Source: Planctomycetaceae bacterium
GTDB lineage: Bacteria; Planctomycetota; Phycisphaerae; UBA1845; UTPLA1
Assembly: GCA_006969385.1 (NCBI GenBank)
Contig: CP030884.1
Location: 930,001 to 994,000 of the forward strand
Direction of reading: 5' to 3'
DNA: 64,000 nt
Below the pieces are notes generated by a model. It was not told the origin of the DNA. It made no database searches and was given only the letters and a program-made list of their open reading frames with translations. The number at the start of each line of letters is the position of its first letter. Position 1 is the stretch's first letter. This document shows, piece by piece, positions 1-8,800 of the stretch. Made by a program: the position numbers and the translations under genes.

Positions 1-1
1 G

Positions 2-3000
2 ATGATGCCTTGGAACAGTGGCCAACGCTACAACATCCTCAATCGCTGGACAAGCACCGCCAGCGGATCGACGGGCGCGGCCGGCAACCCTATCACGCTC
101 ACCTATAGCTTCGTTCCGGATGGAACGACCATTCCCGGAGCTTTCGGTTTGCCTTCCGCTCCGAGCAACCTGCAGGCATGGCTCAACGGTATTTATGGTT
201 CGCCCGCCAACTGGCAGGCGGTATTTGCGAGCGCCTTCGCCCGCTGGGAGCAATTGGGCGGTATCGATTATGTCTTCGAATCGAATGATGATGGTGTTAC
301 GCTGAATTCGTTTGCGGGGGTTCTCGGCGTTCGCGGCGACATTCGCATTGCGGCCCGTACGATCGATGGCAACTCGAACACACTCGCTTACAACGACTTC
401 CCCAACGACGGCGACATGGTCTTTGACAGTGCCGATTCCTTTTTTAACAACACGGGCAGTAACTCGCTTCGATTGTTCAATGTCATCGCTCACGAACACG
501 GGCACGGTCAGGGGCTCTTGCATGTCTGTCCGTTCACGGGCAGCAAACTGATGGAGCCCGCCATCGACACGAGCTATCGGGGTCCGCAACACGACGAGAT
601 TCGCGCCAATCACCGTAACTATGGCGACTCGTTCGAACCGGACAACACGGCGGCAACGGCGACCGATCTGGGCCTGTTCACGCTCGGCACGTCGCAATCG
701 CTCGGTGCGGTTCCCTCACCCAGCGTCGGCCTACCCAGTTCGTTGCTCAGTATCGATAACAATGGCGAGCAAGACTTCTTCCGCATCACTACCGACGACA
801 CCGCTGCCATCTCGGTAACCGTCACCCCGGTCGGTGGCGTTTACGACTCATCCAATCAGGCGGGGAATGGCAGCTGTCTATCGGGCAATATCATCGACTC
901 TCGCATCGACGCCGATCTGGCGGTGCAGGTATTAAACGGGACCGGTTCGCAAGTGCTCGCCGAGGCCTCGTCGAACGGGCTTGGCGTTGCGGAGACAATT
1001 ACCGAAGCGCTTCTCGGCGGACCGGGCGACTACTTGATACGCGTGTACGAAACCGGAACCGTGCCGGAAGCGCAGCTTTACCTTCTTAACATTTCGGTGA
1101 CGACCACGCTTACCACCCCAGCCGATTTTGAGGTTGTCGGGGGCGAAACCGAATTCGTATTACAAGAGACGCCGACGACGGTCCAGGTTGCGGTCACACC
1201 GAACGATTCTGTAATCGTTCCGGGCTCACCGACGTTGATTTCCAACAACGGCTCCCTCAGCTTTATCTCGATGATCGAGGTGCAGCCGAACTTGTGGGAA
1301 GCCGATCTACCGGCGACAAGCTGTGACGACACCATCTCGTACTTCTTCCAGTTTTCCCAAACCGTCGCCGGACAGACGTTTTCGACAAACGTGCCACCCA
1401 CGGCACCGGGAATTCAATTTTCGGCGGTGCCGGTGGACGAACTACCTGTGCTTCGCAATAGCGGTGACACCAGCGCCGGCTGGACCGTTTCCGGTAACGC
1501 CACGGCAGGTGACTGGGAGATCGGTGTTCCCGCCGTTGGCGATCGGGGCGATCCGGATACCGATGCGGACTTCAACAACCAAGCATGGCTTACCGAAAAC
1601 GTGGCGGGTAACAGCGATGTCGACAACGGCTCGACGATCCTCACCTCGCCGGTCTTCGATCTCAGCAGTGGCGGCGAAATTCGTTACGCCTACTGGCTGA
1701 ACGATATCGATGGCACGCCGTTAAGCGGCGATTCGCTTACAGTTGAGGTAGCCACCAACGCCGGCGGTACCAACTGGACCGAGCTTCGCAACTACACGAC
1801 CGCCGACAACGTATGGCGGTTCGACACGATCGACGTCGGCACGGAAGTCACCGCATCTTCAACCATGCGCGTGCGCTTCATCGCAACAGATGGCGGAACG
1901 CAGACCGTGGTGGAAGCCGGCATCGATGCCGTTAAGGCAGTCGATACGAGTTGCGTCACGGTTGTGCCGCCGCCGCCGCCACCGGCGTCGGTTTCGGCGA
2001 CCGATAGCTCGAACTGCAACCAAGTCACCGTTAGTTGGAGTGCCGTCGCCGAAGCGGATGACTACGAAGTTTTCCGCAACACCATGGACGACGCTGGCAG
2101 CGCCGCGCTCGTGATGAGCGGAATTGTCGGCACTTCGTTTGATGACACGACCGCGGTTCCGGGCCAAGGCTATTTCTACTTCGTCCGCGCATGCAACGCG
2201 GGCGGCGGTTGCGGTGCATTCGGCCCGTCCGATGCAGGCATGCGTTCCTCTGTTGCCGACGCGATCACCAGCCTCACGGCGACGAGCGATCTGTGCGGAA
2301 GCGTAAATCTGGATTGGGATGATGTCCCCGGTGCATTTATATATGACGTGTACCGCAGCACGGTCGACGACTTCGCCCAGGCGACGCTCGTTTCGCCGGC
2401 GTTCACCAGCAACCTGACGGATAACTTCGCTCCCACCAATCAAACGCTCTACTACTTCGTAACAGCCGAAAACGTCTGTGGTGACAGTAGTGAGAGCAAC
2501 TCGGCCGTCGGTGTATCGCTGGCAACCCCGGCAGGTGCCCCCGGCAATGTAATGGCAGTTACCGACATGGGCGGTACCGTGACCGTTTCGTGGGATGCCG
2601 TTGCCTTTGCCGACAGCTACGACGTATTCCGCAACACCGTCGACGATGCGGGCTCGGCAACGTTCGTCGGTAACACGGCGATGTTGAGCTTCGAGGACGC
2701 GGGCGCGCCGAGCGGTGAAACGTTGTTCTATTACGTCGGCGCGAATAACACCTGTGGTAATGGTCCGCTGAGCGCGGGCGCGTCGGTCGATACCGGTTCG
2801 ACACCGGCAGCACCCATAAACGTTGCCGCCTCCAACGGCTCATGTGCGGCGATCACAATCACTTGGGACGCCAGTGCCGGTGCGGACGACTACGAAGTGT
2901 TCCGCAACACGTCGGACGACTTTGGCAGTGCCGTCAGCCTCGGCACGACAGCCAATACCACTTTCGACGACGATACCGCCGCCGCCGAGACGACCTATTT

Positions 3001-3235
3001 CTACTTCGTCACGGCGAGCAACGGCTTCGGCACCAGCGGTCCGAGCATGTCGGCCAACGGCGACCGCGGCCTGTTGGGCGACCTGAACGGTGACGGCCTG
3101 ATCAACGGTGGCGACCTGCAAGGCTTGGTCGACGCACTATTAACGACGGGCAACGACTGTGCCGATCTCGCCGCACCGACGGGTCAAATCGACCTCGCCG
3201 ACGCCGATGCGTTCGTGCAGTTGTTGCTGAACTAG
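2..3235 (+). CDS. Secreted metzincin-type metalloprotease with Fn3 and dockerin-like domains (5' partial)
   Basis: The reading frame is open to the left edge and shows no signal peptide, so the true start probably lies upstream. Residues 164-174 read HEHGHGQGLLH, matching the metzincin zinc site HExxHxxGxxH, with a matrixin-like stretch before it. A pre-peptidase-like beta region follows. Four repeated Fn3-like units from about residue 657 share a YEVFRNT-DDxGSA pattern. Residues 1025-1077 hold a dockerin-like pair beginning GDLNGDGLINGGDL. Inferred role: extracellular or surface-attached protein degradation. The exact peptidase family is uncertain. A strong terminator follows the stop codon. 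Confidence 0.8.
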   Translation: MMPWNSGQRYNILNRWTSTASGSTGAAGNPITLTYSFVPDGTTIPGAFGLPSAPSNLQAWLNGIYGSPANWQAVFASAFARWEQLGGIDYVFESNDDGVTLNSFAGVLGVRGDIRIAARTIDGNSNTLAYNDFPNDGDMVFDSADSFFNNTGSNSLRLFNVIAHEHGHGQGLLHVCPFTGSKLMEPAIDTSYRGPQHDEIRANHRNYGDSFEPDNTAATATDLGLFTLGTSQSLGAVPSPSVGLPSSLLSIDNNGEQDFFRITTDDTAAISVTVTPVGGVYDSSNQAGNGSCLSGNIIDSRIDADLAVQVLNGTGSQVLAEASSNGLGVAETITEALLGGPGDYLIRVYETGTVPEAQLYLLNISVTTTLTTPADFEVVGGETEFVLQETPTTVQVAVTPNDSVIVPGSPTLISNNGSLSFISMIEVQPNLWEADLPATSCDDTISYFFQFSQTVAGQTFSTNVPPTAPGIQFSAVPVDELPVLRNSGDTSAGWTVSGNATAGDWEIGVPAVGDRGDPDTDADFNNQAWLTENVAGNSDVDNGSTILTSPVFDLSSGGEIRYAYWLNDIDGTPLSGDSLTVEVATNAGGTNWTELRNYTTADNVWRFDTIDVGTEVTASSTMRVRFIATDGGTQTVVEAGIDAVKAVDTSCVTVVPPPPPPASVSATDSSNCNQVTVSWSAVAEADDYEVFRNTMDDAGSAALVMSGIVGTSFDDTTAVPGQGYFYFVRACNAGGGCGAFGPSDAGMRSSVADAITSLTATSDLCGSVNLDWDDVPGAFIYDVYRSTVDDFAQATLVSPAFTSNLTDNFAPTNQTLYYFVTAENVCGDSSESNSAVGVSLATPAGAPGNVMAVTDMGGTVTVSWDAVAFADSYDVFRNTVDDAGSATFVGNTAMLSFEDAGAPSGETLFYYVGANNTCGNGPLSAGASVDTGSTPAAPINVAASNGSCAAITITWDASAGADDYEVFRNTSDDFGSAVSLGTTANTTFDDDTAAAETTYFYFVTASNGFGTSGPSMSANGDRGLLGDLNGDGLINGGDLQGLVDALLTTGNDCADLAAPTGQIDLADADAFVQLLLN

Positions 3236-3286
3236 CCACGCGTCGGTTTGGACACCGGTCGTCGTAAATAATTGAAAACCCGTTTC

Positions 3287-3322
3287 ATCGGCCCCGGAAA
3301 TATTCCGGGGCCGATTTGTTTT
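3287..3322 (+). terminator. Rho-independent terminator after the metalloprotease gene
   Basis: A perfect 13-bp inverted repeat (ATCGGCCCCGGAA, loop ATA, complement) spans 3287-3315 and is followed by a T-rich stretch. The rest of the 3236-3581 gap shows no convincing gene. An in-frame extension of the next gene from 3366 exists but looks like non-coding leader. Confidence 0.85.
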
Positions 3323-3581
3323 CGGGATTAACGATCCTATATTCACTCGTGACGCCAACACGAGAATGAAGGGCTCGTCGGCTAACATTTGGCCATGCTT
3401 ACCTCTCTCCGGCCCGAACACACCGATGGCCAAATCGGCGAGCCTTTCATTTTCTTTTCATTCGCCTACCTCCGGTTTGGCGCAAATTCGACCGATACGG
3501 GCGTCGAATCGCCCGCCCTCGCAAGATTCGGGCTGTAAATTTCTGTTTTCGCCTTCACGCGATGACGATAATATCAGCGCC

Positions 3582-4067
3582 ATGCCAAGCAGAACCTACG
3601 GATATGAGACGGCGGAGGGCTTCAGCGCCCCCAGTATTCGACAGCTCTCGGTCTTCCTCGATGACCGGGTGGGTGCCCTGATGGGCCTTTTTCAGGCGTT
3701 TGAGGGCACGACCATACGCGTTGTCGGTATGTCGGTGGTGCACGCTATCGACTGCGCGATCGTGCGGTTGATTTGCGACGACACCGACGAGGCCCTCGCG
3801 GTGCTCGAACGCAAGGGCTTCGCCGTCAGCCAAACCGAGCTGCTCGTCGTTGAAGTGCCGCCCGGCCACGGCCTGCGCTCGATTTTCTCCGCTCTGATCG
3901 CCGGGGAAGTCAATCTGGATTACGCCTATCCGCTGCTCATCCGCCCGCACGGCCGCGCCGTCCTGGCAGTTCATACGGAAGATTTGGAAACCGCCGTGAA
4001 ACTGCTCCGCGGTCGCAAGTACAGCGTTCTCAACGAGAACGACATGGGCCCGGACGGTATTCGCTAG
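3582..4067 (+). CDS. ACT-domain protein (about 161 aa)
   Basis: The part from residue 14 on reads as a tandem of two ACT-like folds: RQLSVFLDDRVGALMGL is typical of the first ACT strand and helix, and a second such unit follows from about residue 85. Stand-alone tandem ACT proteins are usually small-molecule (often amino-acid) sensors without an enzymatic domain. The ATG at 3582 is chosen because similarity begins just after it; the upstream in-frame extension to 3366 is low-complexity and unlike a protein N-terminus. No clear Shine-Dalgarno is seen. Ligand unknown; no operon partner is visible. Confidence 0.7.
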   Translation: MPSRTYGYETAEGFSAPSIRQLSVFLDDRVGALMGLFQAFEGTTIRVVGMSVVHAIDCAIVRLICDDTDEALAVLERKGFAVSQTELLVVEVPPGHGLRSIFSALIAGEVNLDYAYPLLIRPHGRAVLAVHTEDLETAVKLLRGRKYSVLNENDMGPDGIR

Positions 4068-4342
4068 TTTCTAACTACCTTCTACATCAGCCCTGAAGGC
4101 TAAGTAGAAGCGGCCAAAGGTGATATCAGCTTCGAATCGCGGTGCCGACAATTGTGATCGCATTCGACTGTCGGCACAAAATCTAGATCGTCACAAAGGA
4201 CCATTATCAGCTCAAATCACCGCACCTTCGGCGTCAACGCACCCGCCCGTCGCGGTGGGACGACCAGACGTGCGAATGCATGTGGGTGGCGTCGAATTGG
4301 ACCACGGGTCCCAGTGACGATTCAAAACAACCCTCGGCGGGG
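4068..4342. other. Intergenic stretch without recognised features
   Basis: This stretch lies between the ACT gene and the tRNA-Val promoter. Short open frames are present, but none has a ribosome-binding site or recognisable protein. Confidence 0.6.
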
Positions 4343-4370
4343 TTTCCGAACTGTGAAATCGAATTAGAAT
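4343..4370 (+). promoter_or_regulatory. Predicted promoter of tRNA-Val
   Basis: A -10 box TAGAAT at 4365-4370 lies 13 bases before the tRNA. A weak -35-like TTTCCG at 4343-4348 is 16 bases upstream of it. Position and -10 quality support it; the -35 is poor. Confidence 0.35.
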
Positions 4371-4383
4371 AGGGTGTCACTGC

Positions 4384-4457
4384 GGGCGTTTAGCTCAGTT
4401 GGCTAGAGCATCTCGTTTACACCGAGAGGGTCGGGGGTTCGAGTCCCTCAACGCCCA
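4384..4457 (+). tRNA. tRNA-Val (anticodon UAC)
   Basis: A full cloverleaf can be drawn. The acceptor GGGCGTT pairs with AACGCCC, the D stem GCTC pairs with GAGC, the anticodon stem TCTCG/CGAGA carries loop TTTACAC (anticodon TAC), and the T stem is GGGGG/CCCTC with loop TTCGAGT. The discriminator base is A and CCA is not encoded. Confidence 0.97.
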
Positions 4458-4701
4458 TACCCGCCATTTTGTCTAATTCCGAATCATCTTGAATATGTGC
4501 GAATCGCCCTGTATTTACAGGGGTTTTCGCGCGCTCATCGGTTTCGACGTTCGGATCGGTTCCGTCCGGTTCCTGCACATGCCGCAGCGCATTTCAACCG
4601 CAGCCGAGATGCAGGGGTGCCGGAGCGTTCCCAACTGACCGGCCTCTAATCTATAGCGTGTGTGATGCAGATGTCGCGTTGAGGATGTGATGCGCGGAAT
4701 C

Positions 4702-4912
4702 CAACGCCAAAGGCGTTGCGCCAGTAGCCCAGGGTTGATACTCAGCAGCTACCCTGGGTTTCGATGTCAACCCGATGCATTCAACGCTGAAAGCGTTGCG
4801 ACATGCCGAAAGGGGACGGAAGTCCTTCAGAGTTTAACGACAGCTTCCCAACCCTTCCTGGGCTAGCCGCTTCGCGTCAACCCCAGGCTATTGAGACAAC
4901 GCCCTTGGCGTA
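4702..4912. repeat. Block of palindromic repeats, CAACGC-NNN-GCGTTG type
   Basis: Two perfect 17-bp palindromes sit at 4702-4718 and 4782-4798, with a degenerate third at 4898-4912. Between them are hairpins CCCAGGG/CCCTGGG (4728-4758) and CCTGGG/CCCAGG (4857-4887). The second hairpin carries AGCCGCTTCGCGTCA at 4865-4879, which is nearly repeated at 35861-35875, where the same palindromes recur. The remainder of the 4458-5139 gap shows no gene. Confidence 0.75.
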
Positions 4913-5051
4913 GCAGAGGATGGACAAACCATGCCTTGAACGCACAAATCCGAAGAATCAAATCATGCTTCTCGAAGACAACGGAAATCTCAAATCCGCT
5001 ACTTTTGAAATCGGCACGGTCTAAGTTCCTCGTCGCCGCCCTCAATCACCT

Positions 5052-5089
5052 AAAACGAACAATGGCTTGGGGAACTCCCCAAGCCATTG
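5052..5089 (-). terminator. Terminator of the metal-efflux operon
   Basis: The hairpin CAATGGCTTGGGG / CCCCAAGCCATTG has a 4-base loop (5060-5089). On the minus strand it is followed by a T-rich stretch, just downstream of the last operon gene. Confidence 0.7.
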
Positions 5090-5139
5090 CCGTAATCTAC
5101 AAATTTGGTCCTTATGCTTGGCCTATAGCGAGATGATGG

Positions 5140-5781
5140 TTACTTATCCTCCGCCTTTTTGATGTCCTTCGCATCAAACCCGTAGCCCTGTTTGTTCAGG
5201 TTCTTCACGTATTTCGTCGGCTCAGCCAACAGCTTCTTATCGCATCCGGGGCAACAGAAATAGACCGTCTCACCACCGGCGAGTTTTAGGTGCGACTTGG
5301 GATCGATCTTGCCGCCCATGATCGGGCAACGCGTTTGGTAGGTGTAGCTGGCGGCAAGTTTGGCGGCGAACTTCTCGGGTGACGCTTCATACTTTGACTT
5401 GCACTTGCCGCAACAGAAGTACACGCGGTCGTCGCCTTCGCCAACATGTACGTCCTTGTCGATCGCCTCGCCGCTGATCGGGCACGCCACCTGCACGCGG
5501 TCGCGCTTGGCCAACGCTTTACGCTGCACCTTCGTTTTCTCGGCATACTTCTTCGGGTCTTTCTGGAACTTGCCCACGCACATCTTGCAACAGAAATACG
5601 CCGGTCCCTCGTCGGTCATCGTGCTGATACGAAAGTCGACAGGCTCATCCATCACCGGGCACTTGGGCAATTCTGCGACGGGCTTTTCGTCTTTGGGCTT
5701 GGCCGTTGCGGTGGCGATACCGAGACTCGCGATCGTGACGAGCATTAACGTGGCGACCAACATTTTCGTTTTCAGTTTCAT
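5140..5781 (-). CDS. Exported protein with three YHS/TRASH-like metal-binding modules
   Basis: The 213-residue protein starts with a signal peptide (about residues 1-28, ending ATATAKP). Three repeats each pair a CP-x-M/S motif with a YFCCxxC motif: CPVM 41-44 with YFCCKMC 62-68, CPIS 100-103 with YFCCGKC 121-127, and CPIM 152-155 with YFCCPGC 174-180. Such modules in the YHS/TRASH families bind soft metals, so a periplasmic metal-scavenging or chaperone role is likely (inference). It is the last gene of the efflux operon and lies 57 bp after the pump gene. The CusB-like adaptor two genes upstream ends in the same module, which supports a shared metal and handover between proteins. The identity of the metal cannot be read from sequence. 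Confidence 0.8.
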   Translation of the reverse strand: MKLKTKMLVATLMLVTIASLGIATATAKPKDEKPVAELPKCPVMDEPVDFRISTMTDEGPAYFCCKMCVGKFQKDPKKYAEKTKVQRKALAKRDRVQVACPISGEAIDKDVHVGEGDDRVYFCCGKCKSKYEASPEKFAAKLAASYTYQTRCPIMGGKIDPKSHLKLAGGETVYFCCPGCDKKLLAEPTKYVKNLNKQGYGFDAKDIKKAEDK

Positions 5782-5838
5782 GATTAGCTCCTTTCAAAAA
5801 AGCTCATTTCTTAATTGCGGCTCCGGATCGCCGCGCGC

Positions 5839-8800
5839 TCAATCATCCGAGCGCTGAAAGTCGTCGTCCGGTAGTCCCAGTTTCCATTTCAATTGCTTGA
5901 TGCCGCAGTAGCACGTCGGCACGACGAGAATCGTAATGAGCGCGACCGTCATCCCACCGAACACCGGCAGCGCCATCGGCGTCATCACATCGCTGCCGCG
6001 TCCTGTGGTTAACAAAACGGGCGCTAAGGCTGCGAGTGTCGTAAATGTGGTCATCAACGTCGGTCGAATGCGACGCACACCCGCATGAATTACGCGTTCT
6101 TCTATCTCATCGTAGCGCGTGATCGGCGACTTGCTAAAGACCTGATCGAGATAGGTTCCGATCACCACGCCGTCGTCCACCGCAATGCCGAACAACGCGA
6201 TAAAGCCGACCCAGACCGCAACCGTTAAGTACATTTCACTGCCTGGGAAGGGCCGATCCATCAACCCCAACGTGTAGAAAGTATTTTGTAGTTGCGGCCA
6301 GAAATCGAGCAGAATAAACCCACCCGCAAACGCGACGGGTATCGCGAGGAAGATCACCACCGTCAACGGCCAGCGCTTGAATTGCAGGAAAATCAGAAAC
6401 AAGTTCGTTATCAACACCAACGGCACCAACAGCGCCAGTCGATTCTTTGCTCGAATATTGCGTTCGTAACTGCCCGCCCAACGCAAGTAGTAACCTTCCG
6501 GCATGTCGAGCGTGCCGTTCACGAGCGCTTCGTCGATGATTCGCTGGCCGTTGCGGACCAGTGTTGTTTCATCCACGCCCTGATTGCTCATCGTAACGTA
6601 GCTCACGTAACGCGCCCCTTCGCGGCGCACACTCATCGGCCCCGTTACGCGTTCGATCTCCGCGAGTTGACTGATGGGTATCTGCGCGCCGCTCGGCGTC
6701 GGCACCAGAATCCGCTCCAAGTCCGGCACTTCATCGCGCAGTTCGCGCGCGTATCGAATGCGCACCGGGTACCGATCTAACCCTTCGTAGGTCGTCGTTA
6801 AATTCTTGCCGCCGATGGCGACCTCGATGACCTGCTGCACGTCGGCGATGTTGACGCCGTGTCGCGCGATCGCTTCGCGATCGATGCGAAATTCAAGGTA
6901 CGGCTTACCGCTAATGCGCACGGCATTGATGGCTTGCGCGTTGTCGAGTTGCGCGCGCAGCAATTGCTCGATGTCGACGGCGAGTTGTTCGCACCGTTCG
7001 ATGCTGTCGCCGTAAACCTTGATGCCGATCTTCGCGTTGAGCCCCGTACTCAACATCTCCACGCGCGTGCGGATCGGTTGCAACTCGACCGACGGTAACA
7101 CGCCGGGATAGCGGCCAGCTTGTTTGATATCCTGCCAGATCTCATCCATCGTGCGCCGGCGGCGCATTCCTTCATAATCGGGATCGTCGATGATGGGCCA
7201 TTCGCTTGCGTCTTTCAACAGGATCATCGTTTCGATCATACCGACGGGCGCCGGGTCGAGCGGCGATTCGATCCGCCCCAATTTACCGACGACCATGTCA
7301 ACCTCCGGAATCTTGGCGAACTGCACATCCTGTTTTTGCATCACATCGAGCACGGTATTGATCGAACCCGCGGGCAGAACGCTCGGCATGTAAAGGAAAT
7401 CGCCCTCGTCCAACGGCGGCATAAACTCCTGACCGATGCCCTTATCATCGCGCAACGCTTTTAACGGTTGGTATTCGTCGAGCCGACCGTCAAAGCCGGG
7501 GGAGATAAAGGAGGCGAGCATGGTATGTCGCCCGTCAAAGGTGCCGGTTAGATGAAAGATGCAGATCAATGCCCCGAAACCAACCACTGCCGCCGCGCCC
7601 TTGAGCCAATCGATTCGGTCGCGCGGCGTTGTCATACGATCGCGAAAGATGCCGAACCCCACGCGCGTTGTGTCGATCAACAACGGCAACACCACAAACC
7701 CACCCAGCGCCGCCACAACGATGCTTACCAATAGGGCGGCCGACCATCTCGTCGGTTGCATACCGATCTGCTCCAACGGCCAGATCAGCGCGCCGACGAG
7801 CATTCCCCAGCCAAGCCAGATGCTTAAACCCCAGACGACGATCGCCGTCGGTAGGCACAGGAACAACATCTTATTGCGCAAGACCCAGCGAATCGTCGGT
7901 TTGTATAACCGATGAATGAGCCTGCTCGTGGGATTCTTCTCGATTGGTCGGATGCGCTCGCGCAACGCCACGTATGCCAATAACGCCAGCGTCAAACCAA
8001 TGACCACAGCCGTCATCACTTCAGACCAACCCAAGTAACGTTCGATCGACTGCGTAAACATCTCGACCGTACGGTGCAGCGCTGCGGCATGATGCCAAGA
8101 CAAACCAGCCACGAGCCCGAGCAATGCCGCGACCGACAGCGCCGATGCGCGCCCGATCCGCCGATGCTTCAATAACGCCGACGCCAGCGGCGGCACCACC
8201 GTTAACGCCAGAATGACCGCGCCCACCATGCAAAACGTTTTGGTCCAGGCCAACGGTGTAAACAACTTGGCGGCTTGCCCTTCGAGAAAGAACACAGGCA
8301 AGAACGAAATCACCGTCGTGCTGATCGCCGTGAGAATCGCCGTACCGACTTCGGTGGCAGCTTCACCAATCAATTCGCGCCGGCGCGTGCCGTTGACCAC
8401 CTCGCGCTCGCGCCCCTTCTCGTTTGTTTCGACACGCACGTATTCATCGCGATGATCCGTAAGGTACTGATAGATATTCTCCAGCATCACGATGCCCATA
8501 TCGACCATCGTTCCAATGGCGATCGCAATGCCGGCCAAACTCATAATGTTGCTCGGTAATTCCAACGCTTGCATGCAAATAAACGCAAACGCCACGGCCA
8601 ACGGCAGCGTCACGGCGATCACCAAACTGCTGCGGAAGTGCAACAGAAACAGCACCACCGCAATGACCGTGATCAACAATTCCTGCGACAGCGCCGACGT
8701 CAGCGTGCCCATCGTTTCCTGAATCAAATTGGTTCGGTCGTAAAACGGCACGATGCGCACACCCGGCGGCAGACCGCGCTCGACCGAAACAACCTTGTCG

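Noticed and set aside
4702..4912. Repeat block as a CRISPR array
   Set aside because: Palindromes are 17 bp, unevenly spaced and only three; no direct repeats with unique spacers of constant size and no cas genes.
6292..6780. Long plus-strand open frame inside the RND pump gene
   Set aside because: Shadow frame of the pump gene: His/Arg-rich composition and no ribosome-binding site. The same applies to many plus-strand frames over 7-13 kb.
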